Assembly: GCA_019426215.1 (NCBI GenBank)
Contig: CM033402.1
Span: 21,772,104 to 21,836,103 of the forward strand
Length of the DNA stretch: 64,000 nucleotides
Source: Buddleja alternifolia
Taxonomy: Eukaryota > Streptophyta > Magnoliopsida > Lamiales > Scrophulariaceae
Reading direction: 5' to 3'
Shown here one piece after another: positions 12,492 through 25,145 of this stretch. Under the pieces are notes generated by a model, which saw nothing but the letters and a program-made list of their open reading frames with translations, did no database searches and was not told the DNA's origin. The position numbers were made by a program, and so were the translations under genes. How positions within the stretch are numbered: position 1 is the first letter of the stretch; each line of letters starts with the position of its first letter.

Positions 12492-13552
12492 CTTTACATG
12501 AACGAGAGCCTCCAACTTTGAACTTGTCATTGAACACATGTGGCTGGGGAAAGTAGTTGCTGCAACTCCGATTTTGATTGCTAGAACAAATTTGTTATAC
12601 AGAATAGGGAGATGAAAATTCTTCTGATGACTTCCCAGATCTCCACGAGGATGCTTGGACAAAACATTGGAATCAGAATACGACCAAGCAGGATTAGCAG
12701 AGGTACACAGCTTTTATGTACATAATGTATGTATTTAACCAATTTTTGTAATGTACTGTCGAGATGTTAATATTTGTAATGATAGAATCATTTATCATCA
12801 GTGAAAGAGTCAGGATATGGGTATCTGTGTTTTTTGTAGGTAATATTGAGTATGTAAGATGTGGCTAAAGGTAATTAAGTTGGAAAATGAAAATGCTTAG
12901 AAAAAGGCTGCAGAATGTATTCCGAAGTTGAAACATTACAAGTAGCTTTAATTGCTTTCAACATATCAAGAAATCTAGGTGCTTTGTGATTCTAAAGATC
13001 TACGAAACATGCCAACGTTGGACGACATATAACACACACGTGAAGCAGGGCAAATAGAAGGTCTATACAGGAAGACGTATGAATAGAAAATGGATGATTC
13101 CTAGGCGCAGAGATAGTGATATGTATACAGGATTATGAAGCATGATAGTTGCGATTGTTGTAAACATTCTAACAATGATTTATACATGGTAATCTTCATG
13201 AAAACTGAAACAAAAACTATTCTTTTATTAAGAATTTGGGAGCAACATATGTAGAATTAAATCCATGGATGTAGAATATCACCACAATTTCCTTTCTGGT
13301 TACAATGCAGCACCTTTCAGCTGACTAAAATCCCTTTCATCCACCACTTGAATATTACAATTTCCATCAACATATATAAATATATATGTATACAAGTATA
13401 TCAAACACCCATACAAAACATAAATTCTTTAAAAGAAAAAAAAGAAACAACATATTTTAATTGACAAATTTACCCTTGATCCTCTCATCACAAACCCATA
13501 AACCATGAGAATTGATTTGACCCACACTCGATTTCCTTGCCTCCGCCTTCGT
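12492..13552. other. convergent 3' intergenic region
   Basis: This holds the 3' UTR of the transporter (plus strand, from 12492) and that of the P450 (minus strand, from 13552). It is AT-rich, with a TATA/GTATAC tract near 13375-13400. I see no gene, and no single poly-A signal stands out. Confidence 0.6.
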
Positions 13553-15121
13553 CTATGCAGACACGGCGGCTATTGGTGGTGCATTCAGCTCACGTGGCTT
13601 TAAATAGACCTTGAGCCCATTCTTCATAAACAGAGTCAAAGACATCTTCTGCTCAACACGGTGACCGGGAACCAGTGATAGCTGGTAACGAAGGAGCACA
13701 GCCATTGCCACAGACTTCATTTGTAGGTAAGCTAAGTCCTTGCCCAAACAGGTTCTAGGTCCACCATTGAAGGCCACAAACCTATACCCATCCTTTGGCG
13801 GTTCGAATCGGTCTCCACCAGCCGAGAGCCATCTCTCTGGTTTAAACTCCATGCAATCCTCACCCCAAATACTCTTCATCCTCCCCACTGAATATATCGA
13901 ATATGTCACTGTTGAACCTGCTGGCAACTTACTCCCATCAGGCAAAACATCATCTGAAACTACATATTTAAAGTCTTCAGGCACTGAGGGATACAGACGT
14001 AGGGTTTCAGCCAAAGACGCTTTCAAATAAACCAACCTATCCGCTTCATCGAATGTCAATGGCTCTTCAATCCATTTCTGTGTGTCTTTGCCTCGAGTTT
14101 CTTGTAAAACTGCTGAGATTTCATTTATGATCTTTTCTTCGACACGACTTGTGTTCATGACAAGCCAGAAAAACCAGCTGAGAGCCACTGATGACGTGTC
14201 ACGTCCCGCAAGCACAAAGTTAAGGGCGATACGCTTGAGGACCGAGCTTGGGAAGAGGTTACCATCAATGTCTCTCTTCTTCATGAATCGTGATAAGAGG
14301 TCGTCAGATGGAGTCTCTTTTCGTGCATCCAAAGCTTCAGTCATGTAATTCTCCACAACTTGTAGACTATTTTTTAACCTCTTTTCAGCTCCAACATCTA
14401 GAATTTTCTTCAACCTCCATAGGAAACCAGGGTACATTAATCTTTGGAGAGTTGCCTCAGTTGCTGAGTCAAATGCATTGGCAAATGGATTTTCGGGCAA
14501 CTCAGGGGAGAGAGTCTCGGGGTCTTTACCAAATGTGAGCCCACATATGTTGTCGAAAGTTAGACGTAGCAACAAATCTTGCAAGTCAACCGAGGTATGA
14601 TCTTTGGCCGCCTTCTCCAAGATAATCCACAACCGGGTTCGGATAGTCCGGTTGACCCACCGGGCCATGGCTTGGCGAAGGGTTCTTGTGGTGAATTCAA
14701 GAGCAGCAGTTTTTCTCTGTATAAGCCATGTTTCTCCATCACTGTTGAATATGCCTTGGCCTAGTAGGTCATGAAAGGCTGTTTGCCAAGTGGGACCTTT
14801 TGGATAGTTATCAAACCGGGTTCGTAGAATATGCTCAATGTTTTTAGGGTGGCATGTCACTGTGTAGAACCCTTGTTTACGAGCGAGAAATGGGATGGCA
14901 ATGGTGGAAGTTTGATAAGTGGCGGCATCGCCGGTGGCGTGGAGGTTTCCGGCGATCCAGTCGTGAAATCTTCGCCGGTTCATGAATACATGAGGGAGGC
15001 TGCCCACAAGGGGCCATGCTTTCGGGCCGTTCAGTGTTCGGGCAAGCATATAAAACCATAGGAGATAAGCTGATGTTGCAGCAGCAATGGTGAAGAACAA
15101 TAGAATAGAGTCCATATTCAA
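13553..15121 (-). CDS. CYP86A1: CYP86A1-like fatty acid omega-hydroxylase (cytochrome P450)
   Basis: One open frame of 522 residues with no intron, as some CYP86A genes have. An N-terminal hydrophobic anchor (about residues 4-26) fits ER membrane insertion. The P450 signatures are complete: AGRDTSS in helix I (305-311), ETLR (372-375), PERW (428-431) and the heme loop [12 protein letters not shown] (451-462) with the iron ligand Cys458. The short linker before [12 protein letters not shown] resembles CYP86A1 rather than the longer linker of CYP86A2/4/7/8. CYP86A enzymes add a terminal hydroxyl to long-chain fatty acids; CYP86A1 supplies omega-hydroxy acids for root suberin. The start at 15121 is chosen because it begins the membrane anchor and lies about 80 bp below a TATA box. 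The gene appears intact and converges on the transporter. Confidence 0.95.
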   Translation of the reverse strand: MNMDSILLFFTIAAATSAYLLWFYMLARTLNGPKAWPLVGSLPHVFMNRRRFHDWIAGNLHATGDAATYQTSTIAIPFLARKQGFYTVTCHPKNIEHILRTRFDNYPKGPTWQTAFHDLLGQGIFNSDGETWLIQRKTAALEFTTRTLRQAMARWVNRTIRTRLWIILEKAAKDHTSVDLQDLLLRLTFDNICGLTFGKDPETLSPELPENPFANAFDSATEATLQRLMYPGFLWRLKKILDVGAEKRLKNSLQVVENYMTEALDARKETPSDDLLSRFMKKRDIDGNLFPSSVLKRIALNFVLAGRDTSSVALSWFFWLVMNTSRVEEKIINEISAVLQETRGKDTQKWIEEPLTFDEADRLVYLKASLAETLRLYPSVPEDFKYVVSDDVLPDGSKLPAGSTVTYSIYSVGRMKSIWGEDCMEFKPERWLSAGGDRFEPPKDGYRFVAFNGGPRTCLGKDLAYLQMKSVAMAVLLRYQLSLVPGHRVEQKMSLTLFMKNGLKVYLKPRELNAPPIAAVSA

Positions 15122-15195
15122 AGGCTTTTGGGATGATAAAGAAGGAATGGTATTGAATGATTTGAAGTTAATGAGATAGGTGAGAAGGATAGGGG

Positions 15196-15206
15196 TTTAT
15201 ATATAG
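15196..15206 (-). promoter_or_regulatory. TATA box of the CYP86A1-like gene
   Basis: The minus strand reads CTATATATAAA about 75-85 bp upstream of the start codon. This would place transcription start near 15165-15175 and leave a leader of about 50 bp. Confidence 0.7.
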
Positions 15207-15531
15207 AGAGTGATGTTAAGACAAAGAATTAGGAGAGATTTGTTGGGAATTTTTTGGTAGTGTAGGAGGAAAGGTCGCTGTTTGGTTTGATATTATTTTA
15301 CTGAACAAAGTTTGCTGGACTGGAATTCTATACGGAAACGCCATGCATGCAATTTCCCATTTTCTGACGGATCGATGGTGTACTATACTGTGCTGCAGTA
15401 GATGCTTATGGCACCAAATTTATTTGTTTTTTTTACGTTAGTAATGTATCTATTTGCCCATTTTTAGCATATAACTTTCGAAATTAATTAAGCAAAATAT
15501 GATAAAAGTTTCAAATGTATATGTTTCCACA

Positions 15532-15690
15532 CAAGATCTTCTATTATAAAATGATGTTACATCTCGTGTTATATATCATGTCTGCCCGACAGGTGTATAT
15601 AATTTATATTAAATTTATATTTAAGGAAATACTTTATATACATGTCATTCATTAGTGAAGTGCAATAGAAAATTACAATAGCGTTTACAA
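15532..15690. repeat. dispersed repeat, copy 1 (partner at 17794-17955)
   Basis: It shares with the partner an ordered series of blocks: AGATCTTCTATT, a GTTrCATCT block, ATATAATTyATA, TTTATATTTrAGGAAATA, a CATTCAT-like block and GTGAAGTGCAATA. The two copies are in the same orientation about 2.26 kb apart. Confidence 0.65.
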
Positions 15691-16365
15691 TAGAAAATCT
15701 GAACTGATATGTTTCGACTCATTTATATGTTATTGCAAATATTTTATACATTTAATGTGCACGCGTAAAATCGAATACAAGATTAGAGTTAACAAAAGTG
15801 GTTTAACCATTTTAGGTTTTTTTAAAAAAAAAATTGTCTATCATCTTGTATAGTTGTATTTCACTAGCTTTCTTTATGCACGATAAGTGTATATCCATAT
15901 TAATTTCATATTTTTGTAAATTTTTTTACACATCGACTATAAATAAAGTAAAATACGAGATAAAATACCATTTACAACGAGTATCCGAAGTAGTGTATCA
16001 CTGTTTAATATCATCAAACCTCTTTTGCTAATCCAGAAGTTTCTTACTTGGAACTCTATGAAAATACTGTTCCAATTCAGAGTTTGGTAGAACAAGATTA
16101 TTCATGGAGTTTTTTAATTAAAATAGTAGATATTTGGGTTCTCATATGTCAGTATTCGTAAAACTGAGTACAATTCTAATTAAGTTGTTCCTCTATACTC
16201 TTATTATGACCTACTCGTCACCCATAAATGTTTCCTCTTATCGTGCATAAAATTCTAGTCCATACTCGATTTCGATCACCCATATTTATTTCACAAGGAG
16301 AAATAACTAGCATAATAAGATTTGTTGAGATTCATTTAAAGATTTGTGGTGATAATAATCCTAGA

Positions 16366-16546
16366 CAAAGGCGGAGCCAAAATTATAAGTTTTGGGGAAC
16401 GAATGCAAAATAAAGTGGATAAAGCTGAATAATTTTAGATTTTAGGGGGACACTTTTAAATTTAAAAAAATTACAGAGTAAAAAATTTAATCTTTCAAAA
16501 TTAAGAGGGCCGAGTGTCCCACGAGCCCCATGTGGCTCCATCCCTG
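16366..16546. mobile_element. hAT-type MITE (181 bp)
   Basis: Ends CAAAGGCGGAGCCA and, reading in from the right, CAGGGATGGAGCCA form short TIRs of the same family as the intronic MITE at 11687. The flanks ATCCTAGA (16358-16365) and TTCCTAGA (16547-16554) are an 8-bp target duplication with one mismatch. Confidence 0.8.
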
Positions 16547-17018
16547 TTCCTAGATTGAGAAACTTTCCATATTTACTATATTATTATATCTAAAGAATAA
16601 TATAGTGGAAAGGTTAGAACACCAATAGACCTATCACTTTAGTTTAAGAGCAATGGGGGTAAAACTAATGACATGACTCGTACTAAATTATTACTATATG
16701 AAAAGCATAAATTATTTTTGTTTGTATTTTCGAGACTCAGTACAATTTGAATCATTAAATACGTGTTTGATTAACCCATTTTAACAAGAGTACCCATCTA
16801 GTTTCGTATTTCCATTGCCATCATTTTCAAACCTAAACATCTATGTTATTAATGTAGGATTCACATCACTAATATTTGGTATATGATGTATCCATAATAT
16901 AAAAATAGCTAAGATTATCAAAATGCTATTTTTTTTCTTTTATTACAAGATGATAGGATCTAAAATAAAGAAGTGATATTTTCTCATTCCAACATAATTA
17001 GACAAATTACGTAAGGGA

Positions 17019-17394
17019 CACTACAAAAAGAATGATTATTGCCATGTCAATATGTCATGGAAAAAAGTTTATTTACTATGATTAAAATTAATTGACCACA
17101 TCTTTGTTACGGTATTGACCATGGTATTTACAAACATGACCAAAATATTTACCATGACTTATAGTCATGATCAATGTTTTGTTCACTTTATAAAAAAGTA
17201 TTAGGTTAACATTTCTTCCACTACGGCTAGTTAGAGTTTAAAATAGCTAGTATTTTTTTCTCCACAGTTAACTTTAGTGCGGCTATATAAAACATCTACC
17301 ACGACCAAATTAGCCGTGAACTTAGACCACTATAGACCACGATTTTAAGCCATGATATATATTTTCATTACCAATACTCAATTTTCTTGTAGTG
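17019..17394. mobile_element. CACTA-ended MITE (376 bp)
   Basis: The left end reads CACTACAAAAAGA and the right end, read inward, CACTACAAGAAAA, the common plant CACTA (En/Spm) terminus. Three-base flanks GGA and AGA fit a 3-bp duplication with one change. Subterminal ATGGTyATTTACC-like repeats are present. There is no coding sequence. Confidence 0.8.
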
Positions 17395-17793
17395 AGATTA
17401 ATGTAATTAACGAGATCTATAAAAATTAAATACTAATTTATCATCCCAAGCTAATATTATCACGGATACGATTTTAGAGAAAGTTATGCAACCGACAGAT
17501 TTTCGCTCTTATTTAAAAATAGTATTTTTAATCCTGTAAAGTCAAAATTTTACCATTAATCCAACATATTTTATTTTCATAGAAGTTATAATACGACGAA
17601 ACTCTAAAGAAAATTATAGATAATGAAAAAAAGAAATAAGTAAGACGAAAGAATAGCCAAGTTTTCCACCTAGAATTTTTTTATCGAAAAAAAAGAAAAA
17701 CTAGAAATTGATTCTATTAATTATATTCCTAGACAATTTTCTTCCATTTAGTTCTCTGATTAAGACTAGTTTATCAAGGTCCAAAAATGCACT

Positions 17794-17955
17794 TGAGATC
17801 TTCTATTGCAAAATTGTGTTGCATCTTGTATTGTATATTATACCTACACGACAAATATATATAATTCATAATAAATTAATTTATATTTGAGGAAATATTA
17901 TAAACACATATCATTATATGTGAAGTGCAATAAAAAATTGCAACACCATTTGCTA
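17794..17955. repeat. dispersed repeat, copy 2 (partner at 15532-15690)
   Basis: Same ordered blocks as copy 1 with scattered substitutions and short indels. The class is unknown; no terminal repeats were seen. Confidence 0.65.
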
Positions 17956-18408
17956 AAAATGGACTACCATGAAGAGTACGTATATGAGGGGTTGTTATTG
18001 CTGTTATAAATAACATTGACATCTTAAAAGAGTAATATTAATAACAGGTGTTAAGAGATACCTAGTTTGCATTACTTGAAATAGAGGCAAACATAGTATC
18101 TATCTATATATCTATATTATACCTAACCAACAGCAAAAGCAGCCAGCACTTCGGCAAAGATTGTTCAGTCTTTCTTCCTTTGGCAGAAGTTCTATCGTTT
18201 TGCAGAGGGAGTCCCAAAAAAAGAGAAATGGTTGTTGGAGACAGTTTACCCGAGTTGAGAAATTAGACTTTGTTGCAAAACATTAGCAAGACTTAGTCTC
18301 AGTCTTATTCTTGAATAAAAAGCCTTTACATAACTTTGTCTACAAGACTGTGACTCATTATCTCAACCCAATAATGTATGCTACTAAAAGATCATAAACA
18401 ATTAATGC

Positions 18409-18447
18409 ATATATATATATACACACACACAAAAAAAAAAAAAAAAA
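18409..18447. repeat. AT/AC/poly-A simple repeat
   Basis: An (AT)n tract passes into (AC)5 and then 17 A residues. Confidence 0.9.
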
Positions 18448-18486
18448 GTGGATTAGCAAAAGAGGTTGATGATATTAAACAGTGGT

Positions 18487-18660
18487 ACTATAATAAATGA
18501 GTCGTGTTGTTCATTGTATTTACTCATAAATAATTTTATATCCCATTTTCTTAATTAAATATTAGTTAAATTTTTTGTGAAAATGATTGATATATATACA
18601 CACACATACATAATTTTTTGTATTCCACCAACCTTTTCTTTAGACAATATTTTTTTGGCT
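18487..18660. repeat. direct repeat, copy 1 (partner at 19930-20120)
   Basis: Shared blocks with the partner include a CTATAATAAAT block, TATTTACTCATAAAT, GATATT/AAATATT-rich sequence and GTGAAAATGAT. The pair flanks a 1.3-kb AT-rich interval, in the same orientation. Confidence 0.55.
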
Positions 18661-19929
18661 CTAATAAGAAACATAAGATTTTTAACTCGATTTTAAATGA
18701 ATTATTCATTTGTCCCAAGAAGAATGTTCCATTTGAATTGCCAAAATGGAAAATAAGGAGTGACGATCATGAATAGGGGCAGAGAAGAAAATTCAAATTC
18801 GTCGAAGGATGTATTGTCAAGGGGTACATGAGATTGGGTAAACCATTTTATGTTTTGTGAGGAATAAGAGAATGGATTTTGAATACCAGTACAATTATTC
18901 AATTTCGAGAAATTTGAAACTGAAAGTTAAGAATCATGAATTTATCTCAACTCCAACTTCAATAAGTGTTTCTCCTACAAATAGTTGGTTTTTGGTTGCA
19001 AGTGGAAATGTTACTCCTACAACAAAAAGTAATAGCACAAAGGAAGAACTGTAGGCTGCAATTCAAGCTGCTACTGTTTATTGCAGAGGTCCATTGCCAA
19101 AGTTGATAAAATCAAGTTCCATAAGTTTATATTAATTTTTTTTATATATGGTACAGAATCCTACTCAAAATTTTGATTATTCCATTGATGTAAATATTAC
19201 ATAAGATGCACATGTGCGTTTAGTTGATTACCAAAGAAGTTCATGACATATTCTAATAGCAAATAAGGATGTGGTTCTTGGGAGGTCCGTTAATTAAGAA
19301 TGCGGAACAATAATCATAATACATTAATATATATGGGCTCTAAGAGATTTGCAATATTTACGACTGTAATTATTGTAGAGTCAACTTATTTTGTTAATAT
19401 CATTTCATTTAACTTTGAATTTTATTCAACTTATTGGAATTTGATTTGTGTTCGACTCGTGAACACTATGATACCAAGCTCAAGTTTTTGAAAATTTATT
19501 GTACATCATTACAGTTTTGTGCTTATTTAAGATTTCACTGGCTCTTGATAATTTATAAACTTCTATTATCATGTGAAAGAATAGATATAGGGGTTGAGAG
19601 GTGTCGTATCACGTATACATATTGTGCACATGAGTCACAATTTTTTCTTTAATGTATAGATCTGAAATTTATAGGAAATCGATCTATTTGAGTTGCTTTC
19701 CTTTCTTCATATCTTTACTCTATCTAGTCTATAGTTATTATGAAAGTATGAATGATAGGAGATGATTTATAATTTATATTTTTTTTTGTGGAGATTAAAA
19801 TAATTCTATACGAATATTATGTTAGGAAATAAAAACAAGATTAACTAAGTAAATAAATGGACCGTAATTATTATTGATTTTATTTTTAACTAGTCTCTTA
19901 AATACATTTTTGTTGTTTAGTATATGCTC

Positions 19930-20120
19930 TACTATAATAAATTATTAGTCATGTTGTTTATTGTATTTACTCATAAATCATAAGTGACTTTGCAAATATT
20001 TTATTAATTGGATATTATTTAATATTACTGTGAAAATGATGAATATATAAGTTCACATAGTAGTAATTGACTTTATGTATTTCACTGTACCAGCACTTAT
20101 TAGAACCAATAGTTTTTTTT
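19930..20120. repeat. direct repeat, copy 2 (partner at 18487-18660)
   Basis: Same order of blocks as the first copy. It ends in the T-run that adjoins the TIR element starting at 20126. Confidence 0.55.
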
Positions 20121-20336
20121 TTTTTGGGATAGTTACTAAAATCCCCCTAAAGAAATTTTTGTAGCCAAAAAACTCATGAACATATTTTTCTATCTCAAAA
20201 ACTCCATTTAAAAAACCTTTCATTCAAATAACCCAAAAATTAGGAATTTCAACCTTTTGAACTAAATTACCCTTTTATTAAGATAAGAATTGAGTAATTG
20301 ATATTTTTTTTTCTTTAAATTTTTTAAATTGATAAA

Positions 20337-21312
20337 TGGTATTGGTCCCAAGTGACATATGGGGGTGAATAGACAATGAAGGTCTTTTGAACTTCAATTT
20401 TTTTTTTGTCACAAAATATTTTGAACGCTTACTGCAATACTCAATGCTTTGTCAAGCGCTTAAACTTAAATAACTTAGACACAGAGATTTAGCGATTACC
20501 AGGGTTAACACTTAGGTCTCTTATATCAGGGTACAACGGAAAAGATTTTGGTCTATTTAGCATTCTATTGCCAATTAGTTGCTTAGCTTGTTTTGTATGC
20601 TTTTGATGAATGTTATGAAATGAGAATAAAAGCAATAAGACAATAAAGAAATTACACAAGATATTGTAAGGTTCACTGGGTTATGTAATCCCAGCTACGT
20701 CCTTCTTCTCCTTTTGCACTTTGAGGAATTCACTAAATGATACTCAAAACTCCACACAAACAACTTCTACAAATGGTTAGATACACAAAGATGATCTTGA
20801 ACTCTTTGATCACACAGACTTCATCCAGAAATAAGACTTGATCTTCAACTTTCTTCTTCACACAAATGAAGAGTTTGGGGTTTTTTTTTGTCACTAGGGT
20901 TTGTTTGATTTTGGAAGTTCAAACAACTTGAGATATTTCAATAGTAATGTAGTTTTCTTCTAAGGAAGATGTTTGAGATATGGTGACTGTCTTTGGGTTT
21001 TGAGAAAAGTTTTAAGGATTTTGGACATAGAGTTTATGGGCCTTTTTTTGGAATTATTTAGACTTGGATTGTAATCAGCAAGATCTTCAATAAATTTGAA
21101 TATATGTGTCGTGTGTAAATTAGGGTTTGCTAAGAACTTCTATATATAGGCAATTTTTTGAGAAAGTGTCTGTTGGACACACATGTAGGGCCGTGCCTTT
21201 CACTTGAGCGAGTGAGCTTACTTCCATACTAAATCCATGAAATTCCGCCGCAAGTAGTGAGCGCGGTAGACTTTAAGCTTTGAAAGTCCAACCACAAAGG
21301 CTTGTCCGTACG
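20337..21312 (-). repeat. solo copia LTR on the minus strand, left half
   Basis: Reverse-complement similarity to the LTR at 58440-59948 is clear: TGGTCCCAAGTG, the Cys/Phe-rich interval, CCCAGCTACGTCC and so on. It breaks at 21312, exactly where the plus-strand copia starts, and resumes at 57575. No primer-binding site lies next to this end, so it is a solo LTR. The outer border has a short extra TAT compared with the paralogue, and no target duplication was found. Confidence 0.8.
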
Positions 21313-22779
21313 TGTTAGAAAATTTCATGTTAGATGTTTTGATGATGATAAGATAGGATTTTATGTTTGATTTCAAAAGAATGTAAGTTTATATTTTCAT
21401 AAAACAAATGTTTAAGCGTTTGAAAGGTTGTAATTTTATTAGGCTTGTAATTTTTATCTTTGTAAACTTTAGACTAAGTATTGAATACAATGTCGCTAGT
21501 AGAATTCTAAGTGAGTCTATTAGAGATGAAGTTGAAGATCAGCGTCTGAAGACAAGTGAAGATAAAGATTTTATCTTAAGCGACTGCCAATTGCTATGGA
21601 CTATTTCAGGGCTTATGAATCAAGCGATCAAGTAGATCAGATTTACCTAAAATAAATTCCGAAGTCACTAAGAACTTAAATGCAATCATTTAACGGGCAT
21701 TTGTTTCCAACGGTAAATAAATTCAAATGCATTAAATGCTTAATAAGAGCATTAAATGTGATAAGGACAGATTGTGTACGGAGCAAGCTGCCTATTGGCT
21801 AAGACTGCCAGAATTTCAGAGTTCAAATCTGCTACATCAAATCAGTGCAGCAGGATTTCAGGAATGTCAGAGAAAAGGTATGACTCACTCGCGCGTGAGA
21901 GTCAGGCTCCTACATGTGTCCAACGGACAAATCCCAAGAAATTGCCTATAAATACCTTACCTCAGCAAACCCTAAAAACACGTATATACACAAGAAAGTC
22001 AAAACTCTTCTGAAATTCTCTCTCTAGAAAAGCTTAGAAACTCCATAGCCAAAATCCTTCCAAGCTTTTTACATACATTCTAGACAGTCATAGATATCTC
22101 AAACATTTTCAAAGAAGAACCACACACTATTATTGAGATATCGTAAGTTGTTTGAACTTCCTAAAATCAAACAATCCTGTGATCAAGAACCCTCAACCTC
22201 ATCTATCTGTGTGAAGAAGAAGTTGACTCTACAAGCAGTATTTCTGAGTGAGAGAAACTTGTTGGTGAAGATCTTCATTGGTGCTAAAGTCTGTGTGATC
22301 AAGAAGCCCAAGATCATCATCCCTTCCTCTATTTTTGTAGAAGCCTCTGTGTGATCCTTCGATAATCAATTTAGTGGAATTCCTCCAAGTGTTCAAGGAG
22401 AAGAAAGACGTAGCTGGGATTACACCACCCAGTGAACCTTACAAATTCTTGTGTTATTTACTGTTTTATTATTTTACTTTATATTTTATCTTTTATCCTG
22501 ATAAAGATAAGAAAAACGGTTAAGCGACTATATTTGAACAAAACGAACGATAAAGCTTTAAAAATCATTTCCGTTGTGCTAACCCTGATTAAGCGATCTA
22601 AGCGTTACCCTACTTTGATAAATTGATAAAATCACTAAGTCTAAGTTATCTTTACTGTAGCGCCTAACCCAAGCGTTCAAATCTTTAAAAGTGATACAAA
22701 TTTTTGAAGTCGAAAAAGACTTGAGGGTCTATTCAACCCCCCTCTTCTAGACCCTTTCGTATGCCACTTGGGACCACCA
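21313..22779 (+). repeat. 5' LTR of the nested copia (1467 bp)
   Basis: Begins TGTTAGAAAATTTCATG and ends GGGACCACCA. It aligns over its whole length with the 3' LTR (1477 bp) with scattered substitutions and indels, about seven in the first 75 bases. Confidence 0.93.
21947..21954 (+). promoter_or_regulatory. LTR TATA box
   Basis: TATAAATA within TTGCCTATAAATACC, kept in the 3' LTR at 56726-56733, is placed as a U3 promoter would be. Confidence 0.6.
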
Positions 22780-22781
22780 AG

Positions 22782-22793
22782 CGGTATCAGAGC
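22782..22793 (+). other. primer-binding site (initiator tRNA-Met type)
   Basis: CGGTATCAGAGC two bases inside the LTR border matches the plant copia site TGGTATCAGAGC at 11 of 12 bases. Confidence 0.85.
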
Positions 22794-22892
22794 GGTTGAA
22801 GTAGAAACCTCAGCGTTTTCGAGTGTCACTGCTTGTTTAGATCCATTTTTCTAAATTTAGTCGCTTTAATTCTCTTTTAAAAATCTCATATT

Positions 22893-25110
22893 ATGGCTTT
22901 TAACAAAATGCCTAAGTTGGTTGAATCAAACTATGATTCTTGGAAACTTAGAGCATTCACTTATTTATGCTCTTGCAATAATGAAATGTGTGATGTGATC
23001 ACAGATGGCCCCATTCAAATCATGAAAGTTATCACTAGAGCCCCTGGAGCGACTGAAGCAACTCCAGATGGTTATGTTGAAAAACCCAAGATAGAATGGA
23101 TGCCAGATGATAGAAAAAGAGCGAACCTGGATAATATTGGATAAAGTGCACTCTACTCAGCGTTAGGAGATAATGATGCATTGTTCAACAAGATCAAATA
23201 ATGTAAGACCTCAAAAGAGATGAGATAAGTTGGCTATCTCGTGTGAAGGTTCAGCACAGATGAAGGAGAACAAACTCTCCATAGCCATGCAAAGATTTGA
23301 GCATTTTAAGATGCAGAACAATGAAACTTTAGAACAATTGGACGCTAGATTCACTATGCTCATTACAGAGTTAGTGTCACTGGACAAAGAATTGACTAAC
23401 AAGGAAATGGTCAAGAAGATATTCAGAAGTCTTCCAATCAAGTATTTAATTATGACGGTTGCAATGAGAGAATCACAAACGTTGGAAACTTTAACTCCGG
23501 AATATGTATTTTCAGAGTTGAAGGCATTTGAGATTGAACTAGGAGAAGTCAGCGACACAATGATTTCTATGTCAGCGACTGAATGAGGAGCCCTAATAGC
23601 TACGACTAAGAGCAAGGGAAAGATAGCCAGTGAGGTGGAAGCGACAGAATCAAATGAGGAAAAGAAAATGGCTTTATTGGTTAAGAAATTTAAGAAATTT
23701 CTAAGATACGAAAAGAGAAACCCTAGTGGACAGACCTCCTTCCAAACTCCTCCCCCTGCACCAGCGCCACAGTATCAAGCGTTAGTGTATTATGCTCCTC
23801 AGCCTCCAGCGACAGCTTCAAACCAAGAGCCTCCGTCCCCTACTCAGAATCTCTCAGCGCCAGTAGTTTCCAAGCGATTAACCACTAAACAAAAAATGAA
23901 AACTAATTTGTGTTACAATTGCAGGAAACTAGGGCACTACCAGGTAAATTGCTCTTATACGAATGTATCTAAGCCCACAAGGTAAGATTATACAGATAGA
24001 AACCAATTCAGGAGCAACCTTCGCCAACAAGGTTTGTTAGCGGAATCTAAACCATTCTCCGCACCTGAAGAGGACTTGAAATCATCAGATGAAAGCAGTG
24101 ATGATGAGCTAACAAGCGATTCAGCGTTAATTTGTCTTATGGCAAGAGATGAAGAAGCGTCTGATGACTCACTATCTCAGGTAAACAATGAATTATCTCA
24201 TCCTCTTTCTTATGATGAATTACTTGACAAAGTAAATGAATATTATAAAGATTGTCAAGATCCCGCTAAGATATATCAAAATCACTTTGATATCATTTCA
24301 TCACTCACAAGTGATAAAATGACGTTCAAGGCAGAGTTGCAAGTTCAGTAACAATGCATTGAGAAGAATCAATCGCTTGAGAGTGAAATTATCCAATTAA
24401 AAAGTGATATTGATATAATAGTAAAGAGAGAAGCTGAGCTGATCGCTAGACTTGCCAAATCAGAGCAACTTATCTCATCATTATCCAAAGCGTCAAGAAA
24501 CCTAGATAATGTGACTGAGGTAACCAAACTTTTTGGTAAAAAGACCGGTTTAGGGTGTGATAAATTTGGTCAACAATCAAAAGTGTCTAAGGTTGTGGCA
24601 CCTAACAAAGGAAAAGGTGTATTCTTTCTTAAGAAGAGTTCAAACAGTCAAACGCTGAATGAACTTAAGGACAATGGTAAGAAGCCAAATGAGAAGGTCA
24701 ATACCAACTCAGGCAATAAGGAGAAGACAAAAGTTAATGATTCACAAAAGAAGGTTCATCCAAAGGCTCAAAAGGATAAGGATAAACCATCTACAAGTGA
24801 ATCAAATTCTAAGCGTCAATCGCCAAAAGCGACTCCTAAGCTAGTGTGGAGGAAATACCAGCGTCAATATACTCAAAGATCTAGATCATATTATCGATAC
24901 TATGATGATTATGATTATGATTATAATTAATATTATAATCGAGGGTATTACTATACACCTAAAAAGCACACACAACACAAGCCGAAACCCAAGAAGGCCA
25001 ATCTTCCCGTAATGAAGACAAGGCAAATATGGGTTCCGAAAGTTTTAATTCAAACTAAAGTTACTAACATTGAAGGACCTAAGACTAAATGGGTACCTAA
25101 GAAGAATTAG
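22893..25110 (+). pseudogene. copia (Sirevirus-like) gag, broken
   Basis: It starts MAFNKMPKLVESNYDSWK at 22893. Stops follow from 23142, and the frame resumes at 23230-23586, 23635-23985, 24034-24351 and 24511-24930. The retroviral-type zinc knuckle CYNCRKLGHYQVNC lies near 23929-23970. A basic Lys/Ser/Pro-rich tail and a Tyr/Asp-rich stretch follow, and a WVPK-type linker precedes the protease. The several stops and frame changes match the age implied by its diverged LTRs. Confidence 0.82.
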
Positions 25111-25145
25111 AACCGCCCTTTAAATACAGGTACCTAGAGCCAACA

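Larger units (their letters stand above)
15207..20125. other. AT-rich intergenic DNA with small transposons, no gene recognised
   Basis: No frame above about 75 codons and no recognisable protein segment occurs here. The stretch holds a hAT MITE, a CACTA-ended MITE, two dispersed direct-repeat pairs and a simple repeat, each listed separately. The first 1.1 kb is the upstream region of the P450 gene. Confidence 0.7.

Noticed and set aside
14082..15061. Plus-strand frames opposite the P450 gene
   Set aside because: They are shadows of a strongly conserved coding strand, with no homologue and no promoter of their own.
18857..19070. Small frame followed by a stop and AAIQAATVYC, vaguely like the C-terminus of membrane-associated kinase regulators
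   Set aside because: The similarity is only a few residues, with a stop inside and no matching sequence upstream.
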